Positions 33,910-44,934 are shown, numbered from the stretch's first letter. The stretch: 64,000 bases of DNA from Comamonas sp. lk (GCA_945869165.1 CAMBNY010000007.1:1-64000), one strand, 5' to 3'. Numbers and translations: made by a program. Notes: a model not told the origin generated them from the letters alone.

Positions 33910-35640
33910 ATGCATAATTTTTATCATTTCGCACAATGCGTCGTGCGAGCATCCTCCGGCGCCTTGTTGCTATCTACGGTGATGGCAATTGTCCTGCAGG
34001 TGCCGAAAGTACAAGCTGCAGAGATCGGCTTACCGGGCGTCGGTGCCCTCCTCAATGGCGGTATGGCCCCCCCTCCCGTGCGCGTAGTGCCAAACACCAC
34101 CTTGCCTTCGGAGGCCACTTCTGCGGAGTTGCTCGATGTCTCAATTCCAATCGCCGTACGTGATTTCACGCTCACTGGCAACACTGTATTTGAAGAAGCA
34201 CAACTGCGACCATTGTTGGCCCGCCTGCGAGGCGGCACCTGGACACTTGTACAACTGATGCAAGCGATCCAATCTATTTCTGACTTTTATGCGCTAGCAG
34301 GGTACCCTTTGGTCAGCGTCACGATTCCCGAGCAAACGCTGGACGACGAAGTTTTGCAGCTTGAGATTCTCGAGGGAGTCTGGGGCGATATTCTCATTGA
34401 GAACCCCGGCAAACGTTCCGATCGGCTCCTGCGCCTGGCGACCAAAAATCTTGGTAAAGGGCAGCCAATCCTGCAGCGGGACATAGACCACAGCACTGCG
34501 CTTCTTTCGGACATTGCAGGGCTCACGGTCAGAGCACGCCTGAGGCCAGGTGAGAACTATGGCAGCTCCAATCTCGTAGTAAGTGCGGAGGCGGCATCAC
34601 CCCTGGTTGGTGATATTTCCATCAATAATTTCGGCGGAGCTGCTACCGGCCGCACACAAGCCAATCTATCGTTACAGTTCAATGGACTGGCGACACTTGG
34701 CGATACAACGTCTGTCGACGCATTGAGCTCTGGTGACGGCCTCAATTGGTTGCGCACCAGTGCGGAATTGCCCTTGGACTGGCAGGCGGTTCGCCTGGGG
34801 GCAGCGTATTCCTCCGTGCGGTACCAACTGGGTGGGGAAGCAGCGTCCTTGAACGCACATGGGTGGGCGCGGCAATCGAGCCTTTGGATTCGCCATTCAC
34901 TGATACAGCTTGCATCGACGTATATGAATGCACGTGTACAGTTTGACAAGGTCGATCTAGACGACCTGGTCGGCACTGGCGCCCAATCGGGCAACCCGCG
35001 CAGCATTGAAATGTGGGGGCTTGCTTTGGGTGCCGACATATTGGATAGTTGGCATCTAGGCGGTCGCACGCGTATGTCTCTCGGTGTAATCCAGGGCCAA
35101 CTCCAGTTTCATAGCGAAATCGCACAGGCCAACGACGCCGCATTGGCCCGCACGGAGGGTCGGTTTCTGCGGCTCAATCTCGCAGGTGCACACACTAGAG
35201 ATTTAACTTCGGTTTATAGCTTGAACGCTTCGTTCGACGCGCAATTGGCGGACAACAACTTGGACGCATCTCAAAAGGCATCCTTAGGCGGGGCGCGCAA
35301 TGTACGCGGTTTCGAACCAGGCGCGCTTTCGAGTGACACGCGCATCGCATTAGCGATCGAGCTTAAGCGCACCTTAGGAGAGTGGCATGGTGTCCAATGG
35401 TCAACCCTGCTATTTGCGGACTATGGGTGGGCCAAGTTCAACACCAAGCCGTGGACCACCGCAGACAACGAGGCATCCGTCGCCTCGGTCGGCTTGGCAC
35501 TGCAAGGAGTCACGGCGAAGCAGTGGCGCTTTAACTTGTCCCTGGCCGATATGGTGGGTGGCCTTCCATCCGCTTTGCAGGGCAGCCAGGCCCGCCATTA
35601 TGGTGTTTGGCTAGAACTTGGCAAAAGCATTTCCTTCTAA
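33910..35640 (+). CDS. Two-partner secretion outer-membrane transporter (TpsB, ShlB/FhaC family)
   Basis: This 576-residue Omp85-superfamily protein exports the upstream TpsA. Its signal peptide ends at KVQA (about residue 36). A POTRA region follows (about 85-165; VRDFTLTGNTVFEEAQL and LQLEILEGVWGDI), then a 16-strand barrel region. The conserved loop motif ARNVRGFEPG lies near 464, and the chain ends in an aromatic Phe as outer-membrane proteins do. The start at 33910 is preferred for the clean signal peptide; a GTG at 33817 overlapping the tpsA stop is the alternative and would add 31 residues. Confidence 0.9.
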   Translation: MHNFYHFAQCVVRASSGALLLSTVMAIVLQVPKVQAAEIGLPGVGALLNGGMAPPPVRVVPNTTLPSEATSAELLDVSIPIAVRDFTLTGNTVFEEAQLRPLLARLRGGTWTLVQLMQAIQSISDFYALAGYPLVSVTIPEQTLDDEVLQLEILEGVWGDILIENPGKRSDRLLRLATKNLGKGQPILQRDIDHSTALLSDIAGLTVRARLRPGENYGSSNLVVSAEAASPLVGDISINNFGGAATGRTQANLSLQFNGLATLGDTTSVDALSSGDGLNWLRTSAELPLDWQAVRLGAAYSSVRYQLGGEAASLNAHGWARQSSLWIRHSLIQLASTYMNARVQFDKVDLDDLVGTGAQSGNPRSIEMWGLALGADILDSWHLGGRTRMSLGVIQGQLQFHSEIAQANDAALARTEGRFLRLNLAGAHTRDLTSVYSLNASFDAQLADNNLDASQKASLGGARNVRGFEPGALSSDTRIALAIELKRTLGEWHGVQWSTLLFADYGWAKFNTKPWTTADNEASVASVGLALQGVTAKQWRFNLSLADMVGGLPSALQGSQARHYGVWLELGKSISF

Positions 35641-35853
35641 CGAACTGAGGAGTCCGTAGTGAAGCATTGCTAAATTTTGTATTTACAAGCCTAGCGCACA
35701 TTCCAGGCACGTTTGTTAATTCAGGTGAACAAAAACATGCTGCACGGCGTGGTTACCACGCAGGGGCTTTGATATTAGGAGAGCCGTGACTGGTTGGAAA
35801 ATAGCCCACCAATTCAATCACGAAGGACATACGCGATACGCCGCGCACCAAGC

Positions 35854-35881
35854 AAAACGCCAACCCTGGGGTTGGCGTTTT
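35854..35881. terminator. Bidirectional rho-independent terminator
   Basis: AAAACGCCAACCC, a 2-nt gap, then GGGTTGGCGTTTT forms a perfect 13-bp stem with terminal T-runs on both strands. It lies between rightward tpsB and the leftward initiator tRNA, so it can end both the tps transcript and the tRNA/ribosomal transcript. Confidence 0.85.
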
Positions 35882-35905
35882 GACTACAGCGCTTAGCTGT
35901 TTGAT

Positions 35906-35982
<77 letters not shown>

Positions 35983-35993
35983 GTAAGTGGTAA

Positions 35994-35999
35994 ATTATA
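35994..35999 (-). promoter_or_regulatory. Candidate -10 element for the initiator tRNA
   Basis: On the reverse strand a perfect TATAAT lies 11 bp before the mature 5' end of the tRNA. The matching -35 position (GCCCCT) is poor, so tRNA transcription may come from this promoter, from ribosomal read-through, or from both. Confidence 0.4.
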
Positions 36000-36007
36000 C
36001 GCTTCTA

Positions 36008-36397
36008 TTAGACTTCAGGGGCGTCTGTGGCAACAACTTCGGTGCGTTCTACCAATTCGACCAAGGCCATGGGCGCGTTATCTCCAACGCGGAAACCCAT
36101 TTTCAAAATACGGGTGTAGCCGCCGGGACGGGCCTTGAAACGCGGGCCGAGTACGTCGAACAATTTGCTCACGCTATCGCGATCGCGCAGGCGGTCAAAG
36201 GCCAGGCGGCGGTTCGCCACGGTGGACTCTTTCGCCAAGGTGATCATGGGTTCGACCACGCGGCGCAATTCCTTGGCTTTAGGTACGGTAGTTTTAATAG
36301 CTTCGTGCGCGATGAGCGAATTCATCATGTTGCGCAACATGGCTAAGCGGTGTGAGCTTGTCCGGTTGAGTTTGCGTAGTCCGTGTCCGTGGCGCAT
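36008..36397 (-). CDS. rplQ: 50S ribosomal protein L17
   Basis: This 129-residue large-subunit protein has the N-terminal [20 protein letters not shown] signature and [18 protein letters not shown] in the middle. It is the last protein gene of the spc-alpha block, 86 bp after rpoA, as in other proteobacteria. The initiator tRNA follows 25 bp later. Confidence 0.98.
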   Translation of the reverse strand: MRHGHGLRKLNRTSSHRLAMLRNMMNSLIAHEAIKTTVPKAKELRRVVEPMITLAKESTVANRRLAFDRLRDRDSVSKLFDVLGPRFKARPGGYTRILKMGFRVGDNAPMALVELVERTEVVATDAPEV

Positions 36398-36483
36398 AGT
36401 AGATTTCCTTTTTTTGATTCGAAGGCAGCCGTATCAGGTACTGCCCGCAGCGCTAGGCCTTTGCAGGCCTGCCATAAAGCGAA

Positions 36484-37473
36484 TTAACGCTTATCCAAAG
36501 TGGCTGGTGGCCAGGCTTCGAGCTTCATGCCCAAAGTCAAACCGCGCGAAGCCAGTACTTCTTTGATTTCATTGAGTGACTTCCGACCCAAATTAGGCGT
36601 CTTAAGCAACTCGTTCTCGGTGCGCTGAATCAGGTCACCGATGTAGTAAATATTTTCCGCTTTGAGGCAGTTGGCCGAACGCACCGTGAGTTCAAGTTCG
36701 TCCACAGGGCGTAGCAAGATCGGGTCGAATTTGGCTTCACGTCCAGCACTGGGCGCGCCAAAGCCAGGCAGCTCATTGCCTTCCAGTTGTGCGAACACGG
36801 CTAATTGCTCAACCAAAATGCGTGCCGAAGAACGCACTGCATCTTCGGCACTTACAGCGCCATTGGTCTCGATATCGACGACCAGTTTGTCCAAATCGGT
36901 ACGCTGCTCCACACGCGCGCTTTCGACCACATAGCTCACGCGCTTGACAGGTGAGAACGAGGCGTCCAAGATCATGCGACCAATGGATTTGGTGGGCTCA
37001 TCGCCATGACGGCGCATGGAGCCGGGCACATAACCGCGGCCTTTTTCAACCTTGATCTGCATATCGAGCTTGCCGCCAGCGGACAAATGGGCGATCACAT
37101 GATCAGGGTTAATGATCTCGACGTCATGCGGCGTCTGGATATCCGACGCGACTACCACGCCTTCAACATCTTTACGCAGACTCAGAGTAACTTCGTCACG
37201 GTTGTGCAACTTAAAGACGACGCCCTTCAGGTTGAGAAGGATGTTGACAACATCTTCTTGCACGCCGTCAATCGACGAGTACTCATGGAGTACGCCTGCA
37301 ATAGTGACCTCGGTGGCTGCATAACCCGGCATAGAGGACAACAAGACGCGGCGAAGCGCGTTTCCCAAGGTATGGCCATAGCCACGCTCAAAAGGCTCTA
37401 GGGCCACTTTGGCACGGTTCAGGCTGATTTGTTCGACGGTGATCGACTTGGGTTTCAACAAACTATTCTGCAT
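36484..37473 (-). CDS. rpoA: RNA polymerase alpha subunit
   Basis: This 329-residue subunit nucleates RNA polymerase assembly and contacts upstream promoter DNA and activators. The alpha N-terminal domain includes [20 protein letters not shown]. The C-terminal domain carries [20 protein letters not shown] and [19 protein letters not shown]. The ATG at 37473 gives the standard MQNSLLKPK start; a GTG two codons upstream is unlikely. The gene sits between rpsD and rplQ. Confidence 0.98.
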   Translation of the reverse strand: MQNSLLKPKSITVEQISLNRAKVALEPFERGYGHTLGNALRRVLLSSMPGYAATEVTIAGVLHEYSSIDGVQEDVVNILLNLKGVVFKLHNRDEVTLSLRKDVEGVVVASDIQTPHDVEIINPDHVIAHLSAGGKLDMQIKVEKGRGYVPGSMRRHGDEPTKSIGRMILDASFSPVKRVSYVVESARVEQRTDLDKLVVDIETNGAVSAEDAVRSSARILVEQLAVFAQLEGNELPGFGAPSAGREAKFDPILLRPVDELELTVRSANCLKAENIYYIGDLIQRTENELLKTPNLGRKSLNEIKEVLASRGLTLGMKLEAWPPATLDKR

Positions 37474-37577
37474 TTCCACTTCCTCTCAATACCCCTGACT
37501 CGTTACATCAGTAAGGCTGGTGAAGCACCTACATAGCAGCGAACGCCACATAGGGACGAATTTAACAACAAACCTGA

Positions 37578-38201
37578 TTAACGCGAATACAACTCAACAA
37601 TGAGTGATTCGTTGATATCGGCACCGAACATATCGCGGTCCGGGACACTTTTGAAAACGCCCTCCGCCTTGTCGGCATTGACGTCCACCCACGAAGGGAT
37701 GCCCACTTGCTGGGCCAATTGAAGCGCCTCGACCACCCGGTTTTGCTTCTTAGACTTTTCACGCACGGCCAAAATATCGCCCGCCTTGACCATATAAGAA
37801 GGAATGTTCACCGATTGGCCATTGACAGTAACCGCTTTATGCGACACCAGCTGGCGCGCTTCAGCGCGGGTGGAACCAAAGCCCATGCGGTAGACCACAT
37901 TGTCAAGACGCGATTCGAGCAAGGACAAGAGGTTGGCACCCGTGTTGCCTTTGCGGCGATCTGCCTCTTCAAAATAGCGTCGGAACTGACGCTCCAACAC
38001 GCCATACATGCGTTTTACTTTTTGCTTCTCGCGAAGCTGCAGACCATAGTCAGACGTACGCGCACCGGAAGTGCGGCCATGCTGACCGGGCTTGGAATCG
38101 AATTTAGCCTTGTCACCAATTGCACGGCGTGCGCTCTTGAGAAACAGGTCTGTGCCTTCACGGCGTGAGAGTTTGGCCTTGGGGCCTAGATAGCGTGCCA
38201 C
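37578..38201 (-). CDS. rpsD: 30S ribosomal protein S4
   Basis: This 207-residue primary 16S rRNA-binding protein opens with [20 protein letters not shown]. Its S4 RNA-binding domain ([20 protein letters not shown]) lies near residues 95-160. In enterobacteria S4 represses the alpha operon; no regulatory pseudoknot was verified here. The gene lies 82 bp after rpsK. Confidence 0.98.
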   Translation of the reverse strand: MARYLGPKAKLSRREGTDLFLKSARRAIGDKAKFDSKPGQHGRTSGARTSDYGLQLREKQKVKRMYGVLERQFRRYFEEADRRKGNTGANLLSLLESRLDNVVYRMGFGSTRAEARQLVSHKAVTVNGQSVNIPSYMVKAGDILAVREKSKKQNRVVEALQLAQQVGIPSWVDVNADKAEGVFKSVPDRDMFGADINESLIVELYSR

Positions 38202-38283
38202 TTGAACTTCCTTTTTATGTCATCTGCCGCAATTGCTTGCGGGAGCTGGCAGCCGGAGCTGACAGCGGTGGGCTTTGTTGAAA

Positions 38284-38688
38284 TTAGATACGACGGCGTT
38301 TCTGGGGACGGCAACCGTTGTGCGGTACCGGCGTCACGTCCGCGATCATGTTGATGCGGATACCCAGCGCTGCCAAGGCGCGCACCGACGATTCGCGACC
38401 GGGGCCAGGGCCCTTAATCTCGACATCGAGGTTTTTGATACCTTGCTCCAAAGCGGCGCGACCCGCCACTTCAGACGCCACCTGAGCAGCAAAAGGTGTC
38501 GATTTACGCGAACCCTTGAAACCCTGGCCACCGGACGAAGCCCATGACAAAGCATTGCCCTGGCGGTCGGTGATGGTAATGATGGTGTTGTTAAACGAGG
38601 CGTGCACGTGTGCGATGCCATCGGCAACGTTCTTGCGAACCTTTTTGCGCACGCGTTGTGCTGCGCTATTGGTAGGAGCTTTTGCCAT
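38284..38688 (-). CDS. rpsK: 30S ribosomal protein S11
   Basis: This 134-residue protein of the 30S platform has the stretches [20 protein letters not shown] and [17 protein letters not shown] at the C terminus, both highly conserved. It follows rpsM by 19 bp in the alpha part of the operon. Confidence 0.98.
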   Translation of the reverse strand: MAKAPTNSAAQRVRKKVRKNVADGIAHVHASFNNTIITITDRQGNALSWASSGGQGFKGSRKSTPFAAQVASEVAGRAALEQGIKNLDVEIKGPGPGRESSVRALAALGIRINMIADVTPVPHNGCRPQKRRRI

Positions 38689-38707
38689 AGTGATCTCTTA
38701 GTGCGTC

Positions 38708-39073
38708 TTATTTTTTCAGGGATGCTGCAGCTTTACGCGGACCTTTGCGGGTACGGGCATTGGTGCGTGTGCGCTGTCCGCGCATCGGCAAACCACGGCG
38801 ATGGCGGAAGCCGCGGTAGCAACCGATATCCATCAAACGCTTGATGTTCATCGTGGTCTCGCGCCGCAAGTCGCCCTCGATAGTGAACTGGCCAATCGCA
38901 TCGCGAATTTTTTCCAGATCACCGTCGGTGAGGTCTTTGATTTTTTTCGAATATGCAATGCCGCAGGCTTCGCAAATTTTGCGTGCGCGCGGACGTCCAA
39001 TGCCGAAAATGGAGGTCAGTCCGATTTCCGCATGTTTGTGCGGCGGAATATTGATACCAGCGATACGTGCCAT
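38708..39073 (-). CDS. rpsM: 30S ribosomal protein S13
   Basis: This 121-residue protein at the top of the 30S head opens with [21 protein letters not shown] helix-two-turn-helix region and the C-terminal [19 protein letters not shown] tail contact 16S and P-site tRNA. It lies 24 bp after rpmJ and opens the alpha part of the operon. Confidence 0.98.
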   Translation of the reverse strand: MARIAGINIPPHKHAEIGLTSIFGIGRPRARKICEACGIAYSKKIKDLTDGDLEKIRDAIGQFTIEGDLRRETTMNIKRLMDIGCYRGFRHRRGLPMRGQRTRTNARTRKGPRKAAASLKK

Positions 39074-39097
39074 ATTTTTCCTCTAGAACTCTAGCTA

Positions 39098-39211
39098 TCA
39101 ACCCTGACGCTGCTTGTGGCGCGGATCTGTACAGATCACACGCACCACGCCCTTGCGACGGATAATCTTGCAATTGCGGCAAATTTTCTTGACCGAGGCC
39201 GAGACTTTCAT
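39098..39211 (-). CDS. rpmJ: 50S ribosomal protein L36
   Basis: This 37-residue protein, [20 protein letters not shown] and onwards, carries the zinc-ribbon residues Cys11, Cys14, Cys27 and His32, so it is the zinc-binding (C+) paralogue. It lies between secY and rpsM, its usual place. The gap to secY (115 bp) is too small to hold infA, which many relatives have here. Confidence 0.96.
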   Translation of the reverse strand: MKVSASVKKICRNCKIIRRKGVVRVICTDPRHKQRQG

Positions 39212-39326
39212 TTCTATTCTCCTAAAACTACCAAAGCAACCTTAACTTGCGTCCCGGCCACTATTACCTGCCACATCCATTAGCTAACTGCTTTGCAGCC
39301 AACCACTATTTGATTTCAAGCCTCGT

Positions 39327-40637
39327 TTAGGTCGGCTTGAAGCTCGCTTTCTTCAACAATGAGTCATATTGCTGCGACATCAGGTAGTTTTGTACCTGGG
39401 CCATGAAATCCATAGTGACGACCACAATAATGAGCAAAGACGTTCCACCGAAGTAAAACGGCACGTTGTATTTCAAAATCAGAAACTCAGGCAGCAAGCA
39501 CACAAAGGTGATGTAAATGGCACCTGCAAAGGTCAGGCGCAGCAAAATTTTGTCGATGTACTTGGCCGTGTGATCGCCAGGACGAATACCCGGAATGAAG
39601 GCGCCGCTCTTTTTCAGGTTGTCCGCGGTTTCGCGGCTGTTAAACACCAAGGCGGTATAAAAGAAACAGAAAAACACAATTGCGCTGGCATACAGCATCA
39701 CATACACCGGCTGGCCGGGGCTGAGCGTGCCGGCAATGTCTTTAAGCCAACTCATAGACTCACCGCTGCTAAACCAGTTGGCAATCGTAGCCGGTAACAA
39801 GATAATCGAAGAAGCAAAAATTGGAGGGATCACACCCGCCATATTGAGTTTGAGCGGAAGGTGCGAGGACTGACCGCCATAGACCTTGTTGCCCACCTGA
39901 CGGCGCGCGTAATTCACCAAAATCTTGCGCTGGCCACGCTCAACAAATACGACGAAATAGGTCACCAAACCGACCAGAACCACAATAACCAAGGCCACCA
40001 AAATACTCATGGCACCGGTGCGAACTAGCTCCAACAAACCACCAACGGCACTGGGCAGACCGGCAGCGATGCCGCCAAAAATCAAGATAGAAATACCGTT
40101 GCCCAGACCGCGCTCGGTAATTTGCTCACCCAGCCACATCAGGAACATGGTGCCCGATGTAAGCGTAACTACCGCAGTAATACGAAACCCCATCCCTGGA
40201 GACAACACCAAACCCGCCGACGACTCCAGCGCCAGGGCAATACCCATGGACTGGAACAAAGCAAGGCCCAAAGTGCCATATCGCGTGTACTGCGTAATCT
40301 TGCGGCGCCCGGCTTCGCCCTCTTTCTTCAACTGCTCAAACATGGGCACGACATAGCCCAGCAATTGCATGATGATGGAGGCCGAGATGTAGGGCATGAT
40401 GCCCAACGCGAATACGGTAAACCGTGACAAAGCACCGCCAGAGAACATATTGAACAGGCTCAATATGCCACCTTGCTGACCTTGGAAAAGTTGCTGCAAT
40501 TGATTGGGGTCTATACCCGGCACAGGAATATGCGCGCCCACCCGGTACACGACCAGGGCGAGCAGCAGGAACACCAAGCGGCGACTCAAGTCGCCGTACT
40601 TGCCGTTCTTAGCTGTTTGCGCGGAGGTACTTGCCAC
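39327..40637 (-). CDS. secY: Protein translocase subunit SecY
   Basis: This 436-residue, ten-helix channel protein of the SecYEG translocon exports and inserts proteins across the inner membrane. Conserved segments are [36 protein letters not shown] (plug and helix 2 region) and the cytoplasmic loop [19 protein letters not shown]. It lies 18 bp after rplO in the spc part of the operon. Confidence 0.98.
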   Translation of the reverse strand: MASTSAQTAKNGKYGDLSRRLVFLLLALVVYRVGAHIPVPGIDPNQLQQLFQGQQGGILSLFNMFSGGALSRFTVFALGIMPYISASIIMQLLGYVVPMFEQLKKEGEAGRRKITQYTRYGTLGLALFQSMGIALALESSAGLVLSPGMGFRITAVVTLTSGTMFLMWLGEQITERGLGNGISILIFGGIAAGLPSAVGGLLELVRTGAMSILVALVIVVLVGLVTYFVVFVERGQRKILVNYARRQVGNKVYGGQSSHLPLKLNMAGVIPPIFASSIILLPATIANWFSSGESMSWLKDIAGTLSPGQPVYVMLYASAIVFFCFFYTALVFNSRETADNLKKSGAFIPGIRPGDHTAKYIDKILLRLTFAGAIYITFVCLLPEFLILKYNVPFYFGGTSLLIIVVVTMDFMAQVQNYLMSQQYDSLLKKASFKPT

Positions 40638-40655
40638 AGGCTTGTCTCAAATCAA

Positions 40656-41090
40656 TTAGGCGACGCTGCCGCCAGCCGCTTCGATAGCCGCCTTGGCATT
40701 GGCGCTTGCGCCAATACCGGTCAGCTTCACAGCCTTGGTCAATGCACCGGTGTGAATCACTTTCACCACCTTGGCAATCGGTGCAACTACACCGGCTTGC
40801 TTGAGCGTGAGCATGTCCACTTCTGGCAGTCCCAAAACTTCCAGTGTCGTCAAAGTGATTTCGGCGTTGTACTTGAGCAAATGCGACTTGAAACCACGCT
40901 TGGGCAAACGGCGATGCATAGGCATCTGACCGCCTTCAAAACCCACTTTATGGTAGCCGCCAGCACGCGACTTTTGACCTTTGTGGCCGCGACCGGCGGT
41001 CTTACCCAGACCCGAACCGATACCGCGACCGACGCGACGCTTGGCGTGCTTGGCGCCTGCTGCAGGCTTGATGCCATTGAGTTCCATCAT
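40656..41090 (-). CDS. rplO: 50S ribosomal protein L15
   Basis: This 144-residue large-subunit protein has a Gly- and basic-rich N terminus ([20 protein letters not shown]) that threads into 23S rRNA. The family C-terminal motif follows ([20 protein letters not shown]). It lies between rpmD (7 bp) and secY. Confidence 0.98.
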   Translation of the reverse strand: MMELNGIKPAAGAKHAKRRVGRGIGSGLGKTAGRGHKGQKSRAGGYHKVGFEGGQMPMHRRLPKRGFKSHLLKYNAEITLTTLEVLGLPEVDMLTLKQAGVVAPIAKVVKVIHTGALTKAVKLTGIGASANAKAAIEAAGGSVA

Positions 41091-41097
41091 CCGCCCC

Positions 41098-41280
41098 TTA
41101 CAGCACTTTGACCAGATAGCTGATCTTGTTGATCATTCCGCGAACGGCCGGCGTGTCTTCCAACTCGCTGGTGCTCCCCATTTTGCGCAGGCCCAGGCCG
41201 CGCACAGTGGCGCGATGCGATTCTTTGCAACCAATCGGGCTACGCACCAATTGGATTTTTACGGTTTGAGGTGTAGTCAT
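41098..41280 (-). CDS. rpmD: 50S ribosomal protein L30
   Basis: This 60-residue protein begins [20 protein letters not shown] and contains [20 protein letters not shown]. The start at 41280 gives the family length; a longer in-frame start would extend into rpsE. It lies between rpsE and rplO. Confidence 0.96.
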   Translation of the reverse strand: MTTPQTVKIQLVRSPIGCKESHRATVRGLGLRKMGSTSELEDTPAVRGMINKISYLVKVL

Positions 41281-41293
41281 GACTCGTCTCCGA

Positions 41294-41818
41294 TCAGGCG
41301 AAGATCTCTTCGATGGACTTGCCGCGCTTGGCAGCAACTTGCGAAGGCGTGGTGGAAATAGACAAGGCGTCCAAAGTGGCGCGCACCATGTTGTAGGGGT
41401 TGGTCGAACCATGGCTCTTGGCCACGATATCGGTAATGCCTACGACTTCAAAAACAGCGCGCATCGGGCCGCCAGCGATGATGCCGGTTCCCTTGGGAGC
41501 CGGTGCCATCATGACATTAGCTGCGCCGTGGTGGCCCATCACCTGGTGGTGAATCGTGCCGTTCTTCAGGCTGACTTTGATCATATTGCGGCGGGCTTCT
41601 TCCATCGCTTTTTGCACCGCTGCCGGCACTTCTTTGGACTTGCCTTTACCCATGCCGATACGGCCATCGCCGTCACCGACCACGGTCAAGGCGGCAAAGC
41701 CCAGAATACGACCACCCTTGACCACTTTGGTCACGCGGTTGATCGCGATCATTTTTTCCCGCAGCCCGTCCTCGGGTCCTTCGACCTTGCCCTGCATTTT
41801 TGCTTGTACTTTAGCCAT
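41294..41818 (-). CDS. rpsE: 30S ribosomal protein S5
   Basis: This 174-residue protein has the N-terminal double-stranded RNA-binding domain ([38 protein letters not shown]). The C-terminal domain includes [19 protein letters not shown]. It acts in decoding fidelity in the 30S body. It is separated from rplR by 17 bp. Confidence 0.98.
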   Translation of the reverse strand: MAKVQAKMQGKVEGPEDGLREKMIAINRVTKVVKGGRILGFAALTVVGDGDGRIGMGKGKSKEVPAAVQKAMEEARRNMIKVSLKNGTIHHQVMGHHGAANVMMAPAPKGTGIIAGGPMRAVFEVVGITDIVAKSHGSTNPYNMVRATLDALSISTTPSQVAAKRGKSIEEIFA

Positions 41819-41835
41819 GGTTCGTTCCGATCTGC

Positions 41836-42201
41836 TTAAAACTGCAAGCCTGCTTCGCGCGCCGCGTCAGCCAAGGCCTTGACCCGGCCGTGGTAGGCAA
41901 AGCCCGCACGGTCAAAGGCAACTTTTTCGATGCCAGCAGCCCTGGCTTTTTCAGCCACCAGCTTGCCAACCATTTGGGCTGCGGCCACATTACCGCCTTT
42001 GCCCGAACCACCCAGCGCGCTACGCACATCGGCCTGCACGCTAGAAGCGGTAGCCACAATGCGGTCGCCGGTGCCGGCAATCACGGTAGCGTAGATATGC
42101 AAATTGGTACGGTTGACCGTCAGCCGTGCAACGCCTTGGGTTGCGATACGGATACGGGTCTGCCGCGCTCTGCGAAGACGTTGCTCTTTTTTCGTCAACA
42201 T
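41836..42201 (-). CDS. rplR: 50S ribosomal protein L18
   Basis: This 121-residue 5S rRNA-binding protein has a basic N terminus and [20 protein letters not shown]. It ends with [20 protein letters not shown], a family hallmark. It lies between rplF (11 bp) and rpsE. Confidence 0.97.
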   Translation of the reverse strand: MLTKKEQRLRRARQTRIRIATQGVARLTVNRTNLHIYATVIAGTGDRIVATASSVQADVRSALGGSGKGGNVAAAQMVGKLVAEKARAAGIEKVAFDRAGFAYHGRVKALADAAREAGLQF

Positions 42202-42212
42202 AGTGCAGTTCC

Positions 42213-42746
42213 TTATTTCTTCTTGGTTTCTTTGATGGTGATCTTCTCATCCGAATAACGGATGCCTTTGCCTTTGTAAGGCTCAGGAGGACGTACACCA
42301 CGAATTTCCGCTGCGATCTGGCCTACGCGCTGACGGTCTGCACCCTTGATAGAGATTTCCGTCGGCGTGGGCGTTGCCACCGTGATACCGGCAGGCATGT
42401 CCATATTGACAGGATGCGAAAAACCGATCGCGAGGTTGAGCTTGTTACCAGCCGCCTGGGCCTTGAAACCCACACCGACCAGATTGAGCTTCTTCTCAAA
42501 GCCCTGGGTCACACCGGTAACCATATTGCTGACTAGCTGTCGCATGGTGCCGGACATGGCATCGGCTGCACGCGAGTCATTGGCGGGCAAGAACACCAGC
42601 GAACCGAACTCGTTGGAAATTTTGACCAACGCGTTTTGCGCCAGATGCAAAGTACCACCAGATGCCTTGACGCTGATCTGGTCTTCCTTGATCTGCACAT
42701 CAACTCCAGCAGGAATGCTGACAGGACGTTTACCTACTCGGGACAT
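42213..42746 (-). CDS. rplF: 50S ribosomal protein L6
   Basis: This 177-residue protein has two homologous domains and starts [20 protein letters not shown]. The C-terminal signature [20 protein letters not shown] lies near the sarcin-ricin loop-contacting part. It lies 22 bp after rpsH. Confidence 0.98.
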   Translation of the reverse strand: MSRVGKRPVSIPAGVDVQIKEDQISVKASGGTLHLAQNALVKISNEFGSLVFLPANDSRAADAMSGTMRQLVSNMVTGVTQGFEKKLNLVGVGFKAQAAGNKLNLAIGFSHPVNMDMPAGITVATPTPTEISIKGADRQRVGQIAAEIRGVRPPEPYKGKGIRYSDEKITIKETKKK

Positions 42747-42768
42747 AGTTGTTTCTCCAGATTGCAGC

Positions 42769-43164
42769 TTAGGCCACGTAGCACAGCACTTCGCCGCCTA
42801 CGCCGCTGGCGCGCGCTTTGCGGTCTGTCATCACGCCTTGAGGGGTAGTCACAATCGCTACACCCAAGCCGTTTTGCACTTGGGGAATGGCGTCGCTGCC
42901 GCGGTACACACGCAAGCCGGGGCGGCTCACGCGCTCGATACGCTCGATCACCGGGCGCCCTGCGTAATATTTCAAGGCGATTTCCAGTTCCGACTTGCCA
43001 GCGGCCGTCGTTACTTTGAAGCCGTCGATATAGCCTTCGTCTTGGAGCACCTGCGCAATAGCAACCTTCACTTTGGAAGAAGGCACCAGCACGGTGGGCT
43101 TGGCGACCATTTGCGCGTTACGGATACGCGTCAACAGGTCGGCGATGGGATCACTCATACTCAT
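42769..43164 (-). CDS. rpsH: 30S ribosomal protein S8
   Basis: This 131-residue 16S rRNA-binding protein starts [20 protein letters not shown] and ends GGEVLCYVA, as expected. In E. coli S8 represses the spc operon by binding near the L5 start; no such site was checked here. An ATG two codons later is an alternative start. Confidence 0.97.
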   Translation of the reverse strand: MSMSDPIADLLTRIRNAQMVAKPTVLVPSSKVKVAIAQVLQDEGYIDGFKVTTAAGKSELEIALKYYAGRPVIERIERVSRPGLRVYRGSDAIPQVQNGLGVAIVTTPQGVMTDRKARASGVGGEVLCYVA

Positions 43165-43182
43165 ATCGGGTTCTCCTGCCGC

Positions 43183-43488
43183 TTACCAGCTCGCCTTGAC
43201 GATGCCGGGGATTTCACCGGCAAACGCCATTTCGCGAATTTTTGCTCTGGCCAGACCAAATTGCTGGAACGTGCCACGGGGACGACCCGTGATCGCGCAG
43301 CGGTTACGCTGGCGTGTGGGGTTGGCGTTACGCGGGAGCTTTTGCAAGTCCAGACGCGCTGCTGCGCGCTCGTCGTCGCTGCGCTTGGCATCGCCTGCGA
43401 TCGCTTTGAGCGCAGCATGCTTTTTTGCATATTTAGCGACCAGTTTGTCGCGCTTGAGCTCACGCTCGATTAAAGCCATTTTTGCCAC
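43183..43488 (-). CDS. rpsN: 30S ribosomal protein S14, zinc-independent form
   Basis: This 101-residue protein ends in [20 protein letters not shown] and [11 protein letters not shown]. It has no CXXC pairs, so it is the longer zinc-free (C-) type. It lies between rplE (8 bp) and rpsH. Confidence 0.97.
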   Translation of the reverse strand: MAKMALIERELKRDKLVAKYAKKHAALKAIAGDAKRSDDERAAARLDLQKLPRNANPTRQRNRCAITGRPRGTFQQFGLARAKIREMAFAGEIPGIVKASW

Positions 43489-43496
43489 TGGTCACC

Positions 43497-44036
43497 TCAA
43501 TTCTTGAACGGGAAACGAAAGCCCGACAACAGTGCCTTGCACTCTTCGTCAGACTTTGCAGTCGTGGTGATACTGATATTGAGACCGCGCAAAGCATCTA
43601 CTTTGTCGTACTCAATCTCAGGGAAAATAATTTGCTCTTTCACGCCGATGTTGTAGTTTCCACGGCCATCAAAGGCGCGTCCGGAGATACCGCGGAAGTC
43701 GCGTACACGAGGCAGAGCCACGGTAACAAAGCGATCCAAAAATTCATACATCTGCACGCCGCGCAGCGTGACCATGCAGCCAATGGCCTGGCCTTCGCGG
43801 ATTTTGAAACCGGCGATGGCTTTCTTGGACTTGGTCACCACAGGCTTTTGGCCGGCGATCTTGGTCAGGTCAGCGACCGCGCTGTCCATGACTTTCTTGT
43901 CCGCCACCGCTTCGCTCACACCCATATTGAGGGTGATTTTGGTGATACGGGGGACTTGCATGGGCGACTTGAAACCAAACTTGGTCATCAAATCGGGTGC
44001 GACTTTTTCGCGGTAATGTTGTTGTAAACGTGCCAT
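43497..44036 (-). CDS. rplE: 50S ribosomal protein L5
   Basis: This 179-residue 5S rRNA-binding protein has [20 protein letters not shown] near the N terminus and [20 protein letters not shown] near the C terminus, both diagnostic. The spacing to rplX is only 2 bp. Confidence 0.98.
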   Translation of the reverse strand: MARLQQHYREKVAPDLMTKFGFKSPMQVPRITKITLNMGVSEAVADKKVMDSAVADLTKIAGQKPVVTKSKKAIAGFKIREGQAIGCMVTLRGVQMYEFLDRFVTVALPRVRDFRGISGRAFDGRGNYNIGVKEQIIFPEIEYDKVDALRGLNISITTTAKSDEECKALLSGFRFPFKN

Positions 44037-44038
44037 GT

Positions 44039-44359
44039 TTATGCCGCCTTGATTTCTTCGCCGCTGGATTTGTAAACGCGAACGCGTTTGCCATCGGCCT
44101 GTAGCTTGATACCAACCCGGTCCGCCTTGCCAGATGCCGCGTTAAAGATCGCGATATTGGATTGATGAATAGGCATGGTTTTGTCCACGATGCCGCCGGT
44201 TGTGCCCTTCATGGGGTTCGGCTTGGTGTGCTTCTTAACCTGGTTCACGCCTTCGACGATGACGTGCGAATCATCTGCTCGCAAGGTGACAACACCGCGC
44301 TTGCCCTTATCCCGTCCTGCGATGACGATCACTTGATCGCCCTTGCGAATCTTGTTCAT
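44039..44359 (-). CDS. rplX: 50S ribosomal protein L24
   Basis: This 106-residue assembly-initiator protein has a KOW motif at its N terminus ([20 protein letters not shown]). The [20 protein letters not shown] stretch follows. It lies 9 bp after rplN. Confidence 0.97.
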   Translation of the reverse strand: MNKIRKGDQVIVIAGRDKGKRGVVTLRADDSHVIVEGVNQVKKHTKPNPMKGTTGGIVDKTMPIHQSNIAIFNAASGKADRVGIKLQADGKRVRVYKSSGEEIKAA

Positions 44360-44368
44360 AGCCTGTCC

Positions 44369-44737
44369 TTACAAAACTTCGGGAGCCAAAGACACGATCT
44401 TCATGAACTTCTCGGTACGCAATTCACGCGTAACGGGTCCGAAGATGCGCGTGCCGATGGGCTCGAGCTTGGCGTTGAGCAACACTGCTGCATTGCCATC
44501 AAACTTCACCAGCGAGCCGTCCGCGCGGCGGATGCCTTTGGCGGTGCGAACCACTACGGCGCTGTAGACCTCGCCTTTTTTGACGCGGGAGCGCGGTGCA
44601 GCTTCTTTGATGCTCACCTTGATGATGTCCCCTACGCTGGCGTAACGGCGGCGTGAGCCGCCCAGCACCTTGATGCAGAGGACCGATTTCGCGCCGGTGT
44701 TATCGGCGACTTCCAGTCGAGATTCAGTTTGGATCAT
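44369..44737 (-). CDS. rplN: 50S ribosomal protein L14
   Basis: This 122-residue protein starts [20 protein letters not shown]; an upstream in-frame start would add 29 unrelated residues. It is the first gene of the spc part. In many bacteria the S10 operon (ending rpsQ) lies just upstream, but here glpD does, so the ribosomal cluster is broken at this point. Confidence 0.98.
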   Translation of the reverse strand: MIQTESRLEVADNTGAKSVLCIKVLGGSRRRYASVGDIIKVSIKEAAPRSRVKKGEVYSAVVVRTAKGIRRADGSLVKFDGNAAVLLNAKLEPIGTRIFGPVTRELRTEKFMKIVSLAPEVL

Positions 44738-44887
44738 GTCAGTTTTTCCCAACTTGCACCGGAAGCGCCACCCCGGATTACCGAGAAAACGCATACCAGT
44801 CAGTCTTGGGCCCGCTGTCCACAACCCGAACCGTTCGGGCTAACTCCATGTGGGCAGAATCTTCAGCTTTTACAAGCGAAGCCCGCG

Positions 44888-44893
44888 ATTATG
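44888..44893 (-). promoter_or_regulatory. Candidate -10 element of the rplN-led ribosomal operon
   Basis: On the reverse strand CATAAT is followed by a GC-rich discriminator (CGCGGG), a feature of growth-rate-controlled promoters. It lies about 150 bp before the rplN start in the only gap upstream of the operon. No good -35 box was found at the usual distance. Confidence 0.35.
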
Positions 44894-44934
44894 CACTATT
44901 TTTCGCAGCCTCCCCTACTTTCTTACTTTCCTTT

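Noticed and set aside
35747-35761. GCGTGG-TTA-CCACGC inverted repeat between tpsB and the tRNA
   Set aside because: Short and without a clear partner site; the stronger terminator at 35854-35881 explains transcription ends here.
44825-44839. CCCGAA-CCG-TTCGGG dyad upstream of rplN
   Set aside because: Too short, no T-run, and no known regulator site; could be part of a leader but not supportable.
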